From Martelella alba (GTDB lineage: Bacteria > Pseudomonadota > Alphaproteobacteria > Rhizobiales > Rhizobiaceae): 64,000 nt of DNA. A model generated the notes under the pieces. It was given only the letters and a program-made list of their open reading frames with translations, had not been told where the DNA came from and ran no database searches. This document shows, one piece after another, positions 26,817 to 35,955 of the stretch (position 1 is its first letter; each line of letters begins with the position of its first letter). The stretch spans positions 496,001 to 560,000 of the forward strand of contig NZ_VHLG01000002.1 in NCBI RefSeq assembly GCF_006516955.1, in the 5' to 3' direction. Position numbers and translations under genes: made by a program.

Positions 26817-26863
26817 TATGCCAGTTTGATCTCGATTAATCACAAGCAGTATGCCGGTTTGAT
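26817..26863. repeat. Direct repeat upstream of the CYTH gene
   Basis: TATGCCAGTTTGAT (26817-26830) recurs as TATGCCGGTTTGAT (26850-26863), 13 of 14 identical, with a 33-bp period, about three helical turns. The second copy ends 14 bp before the CYTH start. Confidence 0.5.
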
Positions 26864-26877
26864 GGCAGGGAGTGGAA

Positions 26878-27351
26878 ATGGCCAGGGAAATTGAGCGCAA
26901 ATTCCTTATTCGCAATGCGGATTGGGAAAAGGAAGCGGATGACGGCGTGCGACTCACCCAGGCCTATCTGGCCGGGGGCCGCGACCGATCCGTGCGGATC
27001 CGCCTTTTCGACGGCAAAGCGGCCAGGCTCACGCTGAAATTCGGCGGCGGCACCTTTGCGCGCGACGAATTCGAATATGACGTGCCGCTGGATGATGCCC
27101 GCCAGATGCTCACCCATGCAACCGGGATCGTCATCGACAAGACCCGCTACAAGGTCGAGCGCGGCGCTTTTACTTATGAAATTGATGTTTTTCACGGTGA
27201 TCATGATGGCCTGATCGTCGCCGAGGTGGAACTGCCGGACGAAAATGCCGAGCCGCCGCTGCCCGACTGGCTCGGCCGCGAGGTGACGGGCGACCGCCGC
27301 TATCTCAACCAGTCACTGTCCAAACGCGCCGGACTGCCGGAGGAAATCTGA
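26878..27351 (+). CDS. CYTH domain protein (triphosphate-binding)
   Basis: A 157-residue single-domain CYTH protein (triphosphate tunnel metalloenzyme). The signature EIERKFLI is at residues 4-11, followed by QAYL, VRIRLFDGKAARLTLKF and EIDVFHG, the alternating charged pattern that lines the tunnel. Members hydrolyse inorganic triphosphate or related phosphates. The ATG at 26878 is preceded by GGGAGTGG. A CHAD protein starts two bases after it; CYTH-CHAD pairing is a known link to polyphosphate. Confidence 0.9.
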   Translation: MAREIERKFLIRNADWEKEADDGVRLTQAYLAGGRDRSVRIRLFDGKAARLTLKFGGGTFARDEFEYDVPLDDARQMLTHATGIVIDKTRYKVERGAFTYEIDVFHGDHDGLIVAEVELPDENAEPPLPDWLGREVTGDRRYLNQSLSKRAGLPEEI

Positions 27352-27352
27352 A

Positions 27353-28252
27353 ATGGCTTTCGAGATCGATCCCGACAAGCCGTTCAACGAGGCTTTCCGC
27401 GCCGTTGCGACCGAGGAGCTGACAAAGGCGATCACGCTTTTGACGGAGCGGCCTGACGGGCTGCACGAGGCAGTGCATGCCGCGCGCAAGCGTTTCAAGC
27501 GGCTGCGCGGGCTTTACCGCTTCGCCCGCGCCGATGCCAAGGGGTTTGCCCGGCGGGAGAATGCCCGCATCCGCGAAATGTCTGCCTCACTTTCGGCCGA
27601 ACGCGATGCGACCGCGCTGATCGAGACCGTCGGTTATCTGCGTGGCCTCGGTCCCGATGGCAGCACTGATATGGCGCTTTATGCACTGGAACGCGCGCTG
27701 ACGGTCCGCCGTGATGACATTGCCATGAGTGATGGCGCGCTGGAACGCAAGGTCACCGTCGCCATTGGTACCTGCAAGGCAGCGATGGACGCGATCAAAG
27801 CCCATGAATTTGCCCCCGGCCGCAAGACGGCGGCCAGCCGCATTGCCACAGGCTGGTACAGGATGCTGAGCGCTGCCCAGGTGGCGCTGATGTCAGCGCG
27901 CGCCGGTGGCACCGATGAGGATTTCCACGAATTGCGCAAACGCAGCCAGGACTACTGGATGTTTTCCAGCCTTGCCGTGCTGATCTGGCCATCGGGCTTT
28001 TCCGCCAGACGCGAGCGGGCCAAGCGACTTGCCGATCTTCTCGGCCATGAGCATGATCTGAGCGTGCTGCTGGCGCTTCTCGGCTCAACAGCAGGCCTCG
28101 CCATCAGCGATGGGCAGGCTGGAACCGTCGTCAAGGCAGCCCTTGCGGAACGGGCCTGTCTGCGCAAGACAGCCATCAAGCTGGCACGCCCCCTTTATTC
28201 CGACGATCCCGACCGCGAGGCACAGGTGATCGAACGGCTCTGGCGGGGCTGA
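27353..28252 (+). CDS. CHAD domain protein
   Basis: A 299-residue helical CHAD protein. The conserved histidine/basic helix HEAVHAARKRFKRLRGLYRF (about residues 38-57) and the second FHELRKRSQDYWMF (about residues 190-203) are the two halves of the CHAD repeat that bind polyphosphate in studied members. It starts two bases after the CYTH gene. A role at polyphosphate granules is inferred. Confidence 0.9.
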   Translation: MAFEIDPDKPFNEAFRAVATEELTKAITLLTERPDGLHEAVHAARKRFKRLRGLYRFARADAKGFARRENARIREMSASLSAERDATALIETVGYLRGLGPDGSTDMALYALERALTVRRDDIAMSDGALERKVTVAIGTCKAAMDAIKAHEFAPGRKTAASRIATGWYRMLSAAQVALMSARAGGTDEDFHELRKRSQDYWMFSSLAVLIWPSGFSARRERAKRLADLLGHEHDLSVLLALLGSTAGLAISDGQAGTVVKAALAERACLRKTAIKLARPLYSDDPDREAQVIERLWRG

Positions 28253-28326
28253 AACCCCTTTCATCCGGGCACTTCAGGCAGGTTTGATTTGCCAAACACG
28301 GGGCGAAGGGTGTATTGACCCGCGCC

Positions 28327-29286
28327 ATGACAGGACTTGAAAAACATCAAGAACGGCAGGACACGGCCATGGCTGAGCACGGACCCTTTCTGGTCGCAGC
28401 ACTCTATCACTTCGCGCGCTTCCCCGATTTCCGCGATTTCCGCGCCCCGCTCCTTGAAAAGGCTGAAGCAGAAGGCATTCGCGGCACGCTGCTTCTGGCC
28501 CATGAGGGCATTAACGGCACGATTGCCGGCAGCCCGGAAGGCATTGCCGCGATATTGGATTTCATTCGCGCCAGGCCGGAATTTGCCGGTCTCGTGCACA
28601 AGGAAAGCCAGGCCTCGGAAATGCCCTTCAACCGCATGAAGGTGCGGCTGAAGAAGGAAATCGTCACCATGGGCGTCGAGGATATCGATCCCCTGAAGAT
28701 CGTCGGCACCTATATCGAGCCGAAGGACTGGAATGCGCTGATTTCCGATCCCGAAACCGTGGTGATCGACACCCGTAATGACTATGAGACCGCTATCGGC
28801 CTGTTCAAGAACGCTGTCGACCCGAAGACCAAGACCTTTCGCGAATTCCCCTCCTGGGTAAAGGCCAATGCCGGCCTGCACAACAAGCCGAAGATCGCCA
28901 TGTACTGCACCGGCGGCATTCGCTGCGAAAAGGCCTCCGCCTATATGAAGGAACAAGGCTTTGACGAGGTCTATCACCTCAAGGGCGGGATTTTGAAATA
29001 TCTCGAAGAGGTGCCGGAAGATGAAAGCCTGTGGGAAGGCGCCTGCTTTGTCTTTGACGAGCGCGTCTCGCTGACCCACGGCCTGAAAGAGGGCGGACAT
29101 ATTCTCTGCCACGCCTGCGGCCATCCGGTCACGCCGGAAGAACAGGCCATGCCCTCCTACGAAGAAGGCGTCTCATGTCCCCATTGCGAAACGCTCTATG
29201 GCGCTGAGGACCGGGCCCGCTTCCGCGAGCGCCAGCACCAGATCGCCCTTTCGAAGCGACGCGGCGAACGCCATCTCGGCGCCTGA
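28327..29286 (+). CDS. trhO: tRNA uridine-34 hydroxylase TrhO (rhodanese-like)
   Basis: A 319-residue YceA/TrhO-type protein. The N-terminal domain starts [11 protein letters not shown], the rhodanese domain has [10 protein letters not shown] and the active loop [11 protein letters not shown], and a C-terminal zinc-like stretch shows CHACGHPV and CPHCETLYG. TrhO hydroxylates uridine 34 of tRNAs on the way to 5-methoxyuridine. The start is uncertain: ATG 28327, or ATG 28369 ([10 protein letters not shown]). Two hairpins follow the gene. Confidence 0.92.
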   Translation: MTGLEKHQERQDTAMAEHGPFLVAALYHFARFPDFRDFRAPLLEKAEAEGIRGTLLLAHEGINGTIAGSPEGIAAILDFIRARPEFAGLVHKESQASEMPFNRMKVRLKKEIVTMGVEDIDPLKIVGTYIEPKDWNALISDPETVVIDTRNDYETAIGLFKNAVDPKTKTFREFPSWVKANAGLHNKPKIAMYCTGGIRCEKASAYMKEQGFDEVYHLKGGILKYLEEVPEDESLWEGACFVFDERVSLTHGLKEGGHILCHACGHPVTPEEQAMPSYEEGVSCPHCETLYGAEDRARFRERQHQIALSKRRGERHLGA

Positions 29287-29333
29287 GGCATGTCCTGGGA
29301 AAGCGGCGGCGCTTGGGAGCCGTTGATAGGACG

Positions 29334-29354
29334 ATGCCCCGCGCTGCGGGGCAT
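29334..29354. terminator. Hairpin downstream of trhO
   Basis: ATGCCCCGC (29334-29342) and GCGGGGCAT (29346-29354) form a perfect 9-bp stem with a three-base loop. There is no T-run, so it may be a processing or stabilising hairpin rather than a terminator. Confidence 0.45.
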
Positions 29355-29477
29355 TCAGACTGCCGACAAACCTCGCCACCTTTTCTGACGTCATGCCGGT
29401 GCGTGGTCCACAGGCATCCAGCCGGCGCGCGTTCGCGCGGCGAAAGACTGAGCGTATTCAAAGCCTTAAGAATATGG

Positions 29478-29500
29478 ATCCCCGTGACAAGCACGGGGAT
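29478..29500. repeat. Perfect intergenic palindrome
   Basis: ATCCCCGTG (29478-29486), ACAAG, CACGGGGAT (29492-29500). The surrounding text (TGGATCCCCGTGACAAGCAC...) is of the REP-like kind common between rhizobial genes. Only one copy is in the window. Confidence 0.5.
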
Positions 29501-29563
29501 GACGACGGAGGGGGGGCCAAAAAAACAGACAAGCTGAATGACTTTGTCAACAGTCTGGATCGA

Positions 29564-30010
29564 TCAGAAATCGGACAGCCTTGTGCGCACCGAATCAAGC
29601 GCGCTGACCATTTCGGCAAAGCCCTGGCGCAACCGCCGGTCCATGGCTTCACCGATATCGGGATATTCCCCGACAAGCTTGATGAAGGCCTCTCGGCCGA
29701 TGAAGAAAATCTCTGATCTGAGATCCGCCATTGCTGTCAGCCGGTGCGCGATGGGGCTGACCAGCGCCACCTCGGCCAGCACGCTGCCAGGACCTGCAAT
29801 ACCACAGGAACTGCCGCCCGCTTCCAGCGACAGCTTGCCCTCGGCCACCACATAGGCACCTTCGCTGATATCATTTTCCCTGAGCAGGACTTCACCGGGC
29901 TCCAGCCGGATCTGCCGCGCGGTGAAGGCGACAAGCAGCAGCTGATCGCCGGTAAAGCCGGAGAAGAGATCGGTTCGGCGCAGAACCTCAATGTCGCGGG
30001 AAAGTGCCAT
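29564..30010 (-). CDS. Cyclic nucleotide-binding domain protein
   Basis: A 148-residue protein made of a single cNMP-binding domain (RQIRLEPGEVLLRENDISEG, then GPGSVLAEVALVSPIAHRLT) with a helical C-terminus but no Crp-type helix-turn-helix. The phosphate-binding cassette keeps Glu but has Ala for the usual Gly and AHR for PR, so ligand binding is not certain. It lies 59 bp after a response-regulator gene on the same strand. Confidence 0.88.
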   Translation of the reverse strand: MALSRDIEVLRRTDLFSGFTGDQLLLVAFTARQIRLEPGEVLLRENDISEGAYVVAEGKLSLEAGGSSCGIAGPGSVLAEVALVSPIAHRLTAMADLRSEIFFIGREAFIKLVGEYPDIGEAMDRRLRQGFAEMVSALDSVRTRLSDF

Positions 30011-30069
30011 CCCCAGTCTCCCTCTTCGTCTTAACCGCTGGCAATGACTCCCCTATAGGCCATGACTGG

Positions 30070-30753
30070 TCAGGGTACCAGCTTGTAACCGCCGTTTTCC
30101 GTGACAAGAATGCGCGCATTAGACGGATCTTCCTCGATCTTCTGCCGCAAGCGATAGACATGGGTTTCCAGCGTATGGGTGGTAACGCCCGAATTATAGC
30201 CCCAGACCTCCTCCAGCAGCATGTCGCGCGTGACAACCTTCTGACCGGCGCGATAGAGATAGCGCACGATGGCCGCCTCTTTCTCGGTCAGGCGGATTTT
30301 TTTGCCGGCAAGATCGGTAAACACCTTCTGCCCCGGCTTGAACGTGTAGGGACCGACCTTGAAAGTGGCATCCTCACTCTGTTCATGCTGGCGCAATTGC
30401 GCGCGGATACGCGCCAGAAGCACGGCAAAGCGAAACGGTTTTGCCACATAATCATTGGCACCCGCCTCAAGGCCTAAAATGGTGTCGCTGTCCGTATCAT
30501 GGCCGGTCAGCATGATGATTGGCGCCTTGAAGCCGTTCTTGCGCAAAAGCTTCACCGCTTCGCGGCCATCCATGTCCGGAAGCCCGACATCCATGATCAG
30601 CACATCGATCTGGCCTTCACGGGCAAGCTTGATCGACTGGGCGGCAGTGCCTGCTGCATGAATGACAAATTCATCATAGAGCTCAAGCTGCTCCACAAGC
30701 GTGTCACGCAGATCCTCATCATCGTCCACAAGCAGGATCGTCCTTGCCGTCAT
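30070..30753 (-). CDS. OmpR-family response regulator, CenR-like
   Basis: A 227-residue response regulator. The receiver domain has the acidic pocket DDDEDLRD, phosphoacceptor Asp55 in IMDVGLPDMDG, and KPF; the C-terminal winged helix shows RLTEKEAAIVRYLY and THTLETHVYRLRQKIEEDP. No histidine kinase is adjacent. The N-terminal sequence and its place opposite an L,D-transpeptidase recall CenR, the essential envelope regulator of alphaproteobacteria, but I assign this from memory of the family only. A cNMP-binding protein follows. Confidence 0.9.
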   Translation of the reverse strand: MTARTILLVDDDEDLRDTLVEQLELYDEFVIHAAGTAAQSIKLAREGQIDVLIMDVGLPDMDGREAVKLLRKNGFKAPIIMLTGHDTDSDTILGLEAGANDYVAKPFRFAVLLARIRAQLRQHEQSEDATFKVGPYTFKPGQKVFTDLAGKKIRLTEKEAAIVRYLYRAGQKVVTRDMLLEEVWGYNSGVTTHTLETHVYRLRQKIEEDPSNARILVTENGGYKLVP

Positions 30754-30861
30754 ACGCCATCCTTCCCTGTTCGGCAGGCCTGAACACCTGCCATTGCACC
30801 ATTATTGTCCGGAGCTTATTGCTATGACGTTAGTCCGTTTTCACAGACAAAGCAAAAATCC

Positions 30862-31434
30862 GTGACCCACAGCAATTCCCGCCACTATCCACGACAGAAT
30901 ACCATAATACCGCAGCAGGCTCGCATTGTCGTCAGCCGCCTGCCCGGCGCACCGCATCGGGCGGTTCTGCGCTTCGGACAGCTCTGCTTTCCGGCCGCCA
31001 TCGGCGTGAACGGCATCAGCAGCCGCAAGCGGGAAGGCGATGGCAAGACGCCGCTTGCCAGCATGGCACTTCTGGATCTCATGGAGCGCCCGCGCGCTTG
31101 CCGCTTTCCCGCAGGCCAAATGAAGCGCCAGCCGATTTCCGGCCGCAATGGCTGGTGCGACGCACCTGAAAATGCCAGCTATAACCGGCCGGTCCGCCTG
31201 CCCTTCGCGCCGAGCCATGAACAGCTGCTGCGTGATGACGGCCTTTATGATGTGATCGGGGTACTCGACTGGAATGTGACGGCGCGAAAGCGCCATGCAG
31301 GTTCGGCAATCTTCCTGCATCTGGCGCGACCGGACTTTTCCGGTACGCAAGGCTGTGTCGCCATCTCCCGCCATGCCATGCGCGTGCTCCTGCCGCATCT
31401 TTCGCGCAGAACGAAAATCACGATCCTTCCCTAG
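30862..31434 (+). CDS. L,D-transpeptidase (YkuD domain)
   Basis: A 190-residue YkuD-domain protein. The catalytic segment HLARPDFSGTQGCVAISRHA holds the His and the Cys of the family motif HGT...S.GC(I/V). It forms 3-3 cross-links in peptidoglycan or attaches proteins to it. No clear signal peptide is seen from the GTG at 30862 or from the TTG at 30805, which is odd for an exported enzyme; the start is uncertain. It is divergent from a response regulator. Confidence 0.82.
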   Translation: MTHSNSRHYPRQNTIIPQQARIVVSRLPGAPHRAVLRFGQLCFPAAIGVNGISSRKREGDGKTPLASMALLDLMERPRACRFPAGQMKRQPISGRNGWCDAPENASYNRPVRLPFAPSHEQLLRDDGLYDVIGVLDWNVTARKRHAGSAIFLHLARPDFSGTQGCVAISRHAMRVLLPHLSRRTKITILP

Positions 31435-31475
31435 TGCGTCCAAAAAGACGCACGGCGCTCGAGCGGGTTTGATGA
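31434..31475. repeat. Partial intergenic repeat, copy D
   Basis: GTGCGTC (31434-31440) pairs with GACGCAC (31447-31453), followed by GGCGCTCGAGCG. This matches the outer hairpin and tail of copy A (GTGCATCC/GGATGCAC, GGCGCCCTAAGCG) but lacks the rest. Confidence 0.45.
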
Positions 31476-31491
31476 AAGCCGCGTTTCCCGG

Positions 31492-32715
31492 TCAATCGCC
31501 CGATGTGACCGGTCGCTCAGGCGGTGCAGAAATGGGCGTCACCACTTCCGCATCATCATCGGCATGGCGGGCCGCTGCGGCGGCCTGCTCGCTGCTGGCA
31601 GCCTCCAGCACCCATTCGCGCCAGATCGCCACAATCAGCGCCATCAGCACCGGCCCGACGAAAAGCCCGACAAGTCCCATGGTCTTGACGCCGCCAACCA
31701 GACCGAAAAAGGTCGGCAGGAAGGGCAGCTTGATCGGACCGCCGACAAGGCGCGGGCGCAAAGTCTTGTCGACGATGAACAATTCGATCGTACCCCAGGT
31801 CAAAAGACCGAGACCGTGGACCGGCGTGCCGCGGGCGATCAGATAGATGGAAATCAGCGTGAAGGTCAAAGGCGCGCCGCCGGGAATCAGCGCCATGACG
31901 GCGGTGATCAGGCCGAAAGTGATGAAATTCGGCACGCCGGCCAGCCAGTAGGCGGTGCCCAGCACCAGCCCCTCGCCAATGGCGATCAGCGTCATGCCGG
32001 TAACGGTGGACGAAATGGTTGCCGGAACCACGCGTGAGATGCGCTGCCAGCGCTCGGGAAACAGCCGCTCGCCGAGCATGTCAAGCTGGCCGGCGAATTT
32101 ATGCCCGTCCTTATAGATGAAGAACAGCGCAATCAGCATGAACAGCAGCGCGAGAACGAGATTGAAGAACTTGCCGCCAAGCGCCAGCGCCGTGCGGTAA
32201 ATGCTGCCAATGTTTTCTCCGCTGACCGCCTGGATCAACTGACCGATATCGCCGGGCTTGCCGAGATAATCATGCCATTTGCCGGCGATCCAGTCGCCAA
32301 TCACTGGCAGCGTGGTGATCCATTCGGGTGGCGGCGCCCCGAAACGATTGGCCTGGGTTGCCCAGATGATCCAGCTTTCGGCCTCACGCAGCACATAGGA
32401 GACGGCAAAGACCAGCGGCACGATGATGAAGGCGAGGATCAGCAGAATGGCAATTGCCGCCGCCAGCGGCCGGCGATTGCCAAGCCGGCGCTTCAGATCC
32501 TCAAACAGCGGGTCGGAGGCAAAGGCGATGATCAGCGCGGCGAGAACCGGCACGATGAAGCCATGAAAGAAATAGATCGCCGCCAGAATAACCAGCAGCA
32601 GCAGCCAGCGCGCCGCCGAGACAGCTGGGATCAGCGGCAGGCGGGACGACCCCGCAGAGGTTCCGATCCAGCGTTGCTTTCTGTGTTCTGACGGCTCGCC
32701 GTGATGATCTGACAT
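31492..32715 (-). CDS. AI-2E family transporter (PerM/UPF0118)
   Basis: A 407-residue membrane protein with about eight transmembrane helices, including the N-terminal pair (AARWLLLLVILAAIYFFHGF) and the family's C-terminal block (ITFGLITAVMALIPGGAPLT). Family members export small molecules or exchange ions with protons; the autoinducer-2 name is not evidence of AI-2 transport here. No partner gene is evident. Confidence 0.9.
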   Translation of the reverse strand: MSDHHGEPSEHRKQRWIGTSAGSSRLPLIPAVSAARWLLLLVILAAIYFFHGFIVPVLAALIIAFASDPLFEDLKRRLGNRRPLAAAIAILLILAFIIVPLVFAVSYVLREAESWIIWATQANRFGAPPPEWITTLPVIGDWIAGKWHDYLGKPGDIGQLIQAVSGENIGSIYRTALALGGKFFNLVLALLFMLIALFFIYKDGHKFAGQLDMLGERLFPERWQRISRVVPATISSTVTGMTLIAIGEGLVLGTAYWLAGVPNFITFGLITAVMALIPGGAPLTFTLISIYLIARGTPVHGLGLLTWGTIELFIVDKTLRPRLVGGPIKLPFLPTFFGLVGGVKTMGLVGLFVGPVLMALIVAIWREWVLEAASSEQAAAAARHADDDAEVVTPISAPPERPVTSGD

Positions 32716-32870
32716 TTCATTCCCGTTTCAATCCGGGTGTGCCCCGAAAGGCGCAGCGTATGGCGTCCGCCCGGAAAACCTCTCTCCCGACGACACAAGC
32801 GACGTTTCCGGATTCTCGTCGCGCCCTATTTACGAAAGACCCTGTGTCAGTTTCAAGTCGGAAACACGCC

Positions 32871-33419
32871 TCAACCGAGAAAGCTGCCATCCGGCGCATA
32901 TCCGGCAGCGGCAAGAACCTGAAGCGCCTCCAGCCGGCCCGGCCGTGACGGATCAGGATCCGCCATTGCGGCGGCGGCGGCAAGCCAGGCACGGTAGTCC
33001 TCCGGCAATTCGTTTTGGTGGGCCCCGGCAAGCACAAGCCCGCGATACCAGTCGAAGGATTTCAGCTTTGCGTCGCGATGCGCAGGTGGCGCAATATAGG
33101 TCATTGCTGCAAGACGCTGCCCGTCATTGCGACGCGTAACGGTGATTTCGTCGATGCGGTCATAGCCCCGGCCGAGCCCTTCCGCCGCATCCAGCGCTGC
33201 GCGCTCGGTCAGATCGAGGGTGAAGAGAACGCCGAAAACAGCTGTCTCTGCCTGGGGCAGGATGGTTGCCTTGCCCGAGCGGTCCCGCCCTGCCTTGTCA
33301 AAGGCAAGACTGAAATGATCGAGCCGCGCAAGGCCCAGCGACCGGGCCGTGGGGCAGCGCCGCCTGAGCCTTTCTCCGAGCATATTCGATCCATAGGCGA
33401 AATAGACAAGCGCCGGCAT
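32871..33419 (-). CDS. Gamma-glutamylcyclotransferase-like protein
   Basis: A 182-residue GGCT-fold protein. The substrate-binding YFAYGSNM is at residues 6-13 and the probable catalytic glutamate is Glu80 in DAAEGLGRGYDR. Such enzymes turn gamma-glutamyl compounds into 5-oxoproline. It starts six bases after an ABC-F gene, and the same unit includes thiamine pyrophosphokinase. The substrate is unknown. Confidence 0.88.
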   Translation of the reverse strand: MPALVYFAYGSNMLGERLRRRCPTARSLGLARLDHFSLAFDKAGRDRSGKATILPQAETAVFGVLFTLDLTERAALDAAEGLGRGYDRIDEITVTRRNDGQRLAAMTYIAPPAHRDAKLKSFDWYRGLVLAGAHQNELPEDYRAWLAAAAAMADPDPSRPGRLEALQVLAAAGYAPDGSFLG

Positions 33420-33425
33420 GGTCTC

Positions 33426-35249
33426 TCAGCCCTCCAGTTCCTCGCGCAGCATTTCCAGCTCCAGCCATTCCTCCTCCTTGGCGGCGAGGCTGTCGCGAAG
33501 CTTGGCGATCTCGTTTGCAACCTTGGAAAAACCATCGGGATCGCGCGAGAAAAAGGCAGGATCGGCCATTTTCGCCTCCAGCTTTTCCACCTCGGCGGTG
33601 AGCTTTTCCATCTCTTTCGGCAGGTTTTCGAGCGCGAATTTCTGCTTGAAGGACAGCTTGCCCTGTTTTTTCGGCGGCGCGGCACTGGCCTCGCTGACCT
33701 GCTGGCGTTCCTTCTTCGCCTTTTCCGCCCGGCGTGCCTCATCGGCCGCGCCCTTGCGCTGGGCCTGCATGTCGGAATAGCCGCCGGCATATTCCAGCCA
33801 TTCGCCATCGGGCGAAAGCGGTACTTTCGACGCAATCGTGGTCGTCACGGTGCGGTCGAGAAAATCACGGTCATGCGAAACGAGAATGACGCTGCCTGAA
33901 AAACCGGCAACGATTTCCTGCAGCAGATCCAGCGTCTCGATATCAAGGTCGTTGGTCGGCTCGTCGAGGATCAGAAGATTGGCCGGACGGGCCAGAATGC
34001 GCGCCAGCATCAGCCGCGCCCGCTCACCGCCGGAAAGATTGCGGATCGGCGTGCGCGCCTGTTCCGGCTGGAACAGAAAATCCTTCATATAGCCGGAAAC
34101 ATGACGCTGCTCGCCATTGACCAGCAGGTTTTCGCCGCGCCCGTCGGTCAGATAATGCGCCAGCGTATCGTCGGGGTTCAGCTCCTCGCGCTTCTGGTCA
34201 ATCGTCGCGATCTCCAGATTGACGCCGAGACGGACAAAACCTTCATCGGGTGCCAGCTGGCCGGTGAGCAGCTTCAGAAGTGTCGTCTTGCCCGCGCCAT
34301 TGGGGCCAACGAGACCGATGCGATCGCCACGCTGGACGCGGATCGAAAAGGGCTTGACCACCTGTTTATCACCAAAGGACTTGGTGATGTTTTCCGCCTC
34401 GATCACCAGTTTGCCGGATTCCCGGCTATCTGCCACGCTGGCCTTGACCGTGCCCTGCGGCCCCTGATGGGCACGATGGCGCGCGCGCATGTCATGCAGC
34501 TCGCCAAGGCGGCGCATATTGCGCTTGCGCCTGGCCGTCACGCCATAGCGCAGCCAGTGTTCCTCGCGCACGATGGCGCGGCCGAGCTTGTGCTGTTCGG
34601 CCTCTTCTTCCTCCAGCACCTTGTCGCGCCAGGCCTCAAAACCGGCAAAGCCCTCATTCAGACGCCGTGCCGTGCCACGATCGAGCCAGACCGTGGCGCT
34701 GGAAACATTTTCCAAAAAGCGCCGGTCATGCGAGATCAGCACCAGCGCCGAACGCGTGCCCTTCAGCTCTTCTTCCAGCCATTCGATCGTGGTGAGATCG
34801 AGATGGTTGGTCGGCTCGTCCAGAAGCAGGATGTCCGGTTCAGGCGCCAGAACGCGCGCCAAAGCGGCGCGGCGCGCCTCACCACCCGAAAGCGTTTTCG
34901 GGTCGGCTGCCGGGTCAACGCCCAGATGTTCCATCAGATAGGTGGCGCGATAGTGATCATCACCCGGCGCCAGACCGGCAACCACATAGGCCTCTGCCGT
35001 ATCAAAACCGGAGAAATCCGGCGCCTGTTCGAGATAGCGAATGGTGGAGCCGGGATGACGGAACACCTCGCCCGACTGCGCCTCGACGAGACCGGCGGCG
35101 ATTTTCAAAAGCGTCGACTTGCCCGAGCCATTGCGCCCGACAAGGCAGATCCGGTCGCCCGGCTCGACCTGCAGTCCGGCGCCGTCCAGAAGCGGCGTGC
35201 CGCCGAAGCTTAGGTGAATATCGTCGAGTTTCAGGATCGGCGGTGCCAT
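33426..35249 (-). CDS. ABC-F family ATPase (Uup type)
   Basis: A 607-residue protein with two ABC domains and no membrane segments. Walker A motifs are GRNGSGKST (first half) and GPNGAGKTT (second half); signatures are LSGGEARRAALAR and LSGGERARLMLAR. The C-terminal coiled coil (about residues 530-607, AEKAKKERQQ, KEMEKLTAEVEKLEAKM) is of Uup type. It probably binds DNA or the ribosome. It lies between thiamine pyrophosphokinase and a GGCT-like gene with gaps of 3 and 6 bp. Confidence 0.93.
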   Translation of the reverse strand: MAPPILKLDDIHLSFGGTPLLDGAGLQVEPGDRICLVGRNGSGKSTLLKIAAGLVEAQSGEVFRHPGSTIRYLEQAPDFSGFDTAEAYVVAGLAPGDDHYRATYLMEHLGVDPAADPKTLSGGEARRAALARVLAPEPDILLLDEPTNHLDLTTIEWLEEELKGTRSALVLISHDRRFLENVSSATVWLDRGTARRLNEGFAGFEAWRDKVLEEEEAEQHKLGRAIVREEHWLRYGVTARRKRNMRRLGELHDMRARHRAHQGPQGTVKASVADSRESGKLVIEAENITKSFGDKQVVKPFSIRVQRGDRIGLVGPNGAGKTTLLKLLTGQLAPDEGFVRLGVNLEIATIDQKREELNPDDTLAHYLTDGRGENLLVNGEQRHVSGYMKDFLFQPEQARTPIRNLSGGERARLMLARILARPANLLILDEPTNDLDIETLDLLQEIVAGFSGSVILVSHDRDFLDRTVTTTIASKVPLSPDGEWLEYAGGYSDMQAQRKGAADEARRAEKAKKERQQVSEASAAPPKKQGKLSFKQKFALENLPKEMEKLTAEVEKLEAKMADPAFFSRDPDGFSKVANEIAKLRDSLAAKEEEWLELEMLREELEG

Positions 35250-35252
35250 CAG

Positions 35253-35912
35253 TCAAACTCCCGTAAAGTCATGGGGCCGCGCCAGCACGATCGCCCGGCC
35301 TGCATCAAGCGACAGCCGGACCGGACCACCGGTGCGCCCGGCAATATTGGAAACGGTTCTGGGTGAACCGAAGGCAACCGAAAAGCCTTGCAGCGGATAG
35401 CCGGCATTTTCGATCGAAAGCCCGGTGAGATCGGAAAAGCCGAGCACGGAAAACAGCGCGCCCGACGGAAGATCAATCTCAAGCGTCCCTGCAAGCAACG
35501 GATAGGCCTCCTCTTCGCCGGAGGTCAGCATGATCTCGATCCCGTCTTCAGCCAGGCTGACGGCAAACAGCATGTTCATCATCGCATGGTCGGAGCGCGC
35601 GCCGGAAAGCGCGCCGGCCATGATGATGCGTCTGGCGCCACGCGCAATGGCCTCACGCACCGCAAGCGCACCATCCGTCTCCGCCTTGGCAGGCGGAAAA
35701 GTCTTGCGCGCGACCGTGTGAAACCGCGCGGAAAGCGCCGCATCGCTGGAATCGAAATCGCCAACCCAGAGCTCGGGCGTAACACCAAGGGCTGCGGCAT
35801 GCACCATGCCGCCATCGGCCGCGATGAAACGACTTCCGGCCACAAATGCGCTGAGGCGCTCATCAACCTTGAGCGCACCGCCGAGCAATATGGTGAAATC
35901 CGTCTGTGTCAT
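35253..35912 (-). CDS. Thiamine pyrophosphokinase
   Basis: A 219-residue enzyme that converts thiamine to thiamine diphosphate using ATP. The motif DGGMVHAAALGVTPELWVGDFDSSD region (Asp-Gly-Gly and GDFDS) is the catalytic signature, and KAETDGALA follows. I chose the ATG at 35912 (MTQTDFTILL). It fits with the thiBPQ uptake genes further on: salvaged thiamine would be phosphorylated here. It is first in a unit with ABC-F and GGCT-like genes. Confidence 0.92.
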   Translation of the reverse strand: MTQTDFTILLGGALKVDERLSAFVAGSRFIAADGGMVHAAALGVTPELWVGDFDSSDAALSARFHTVARKTFPPAKAETDGALAVREAIARGARRIIMAGALSGARSDHAMMNMLFAVSLAEDGIEIMLTSGEEEAYPLLAGTLEIDLPSGALFSVLGFSDLTGLSIENAGYPLQGFSVAFGSPRTVSNIAGRTGGPVRLSLDAGRAIVLARPHDFTGV

Positions 35913-35955
35913 GGGAAAAGGCAATAGCGAAAGCCCGCGCCAAGCGAAAGTCCCA

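Noticed and set aside
28315-28326. TTG start for trhO
   Set aside because: ATG codons at 28327 and 28369 are closer to the conserved start.
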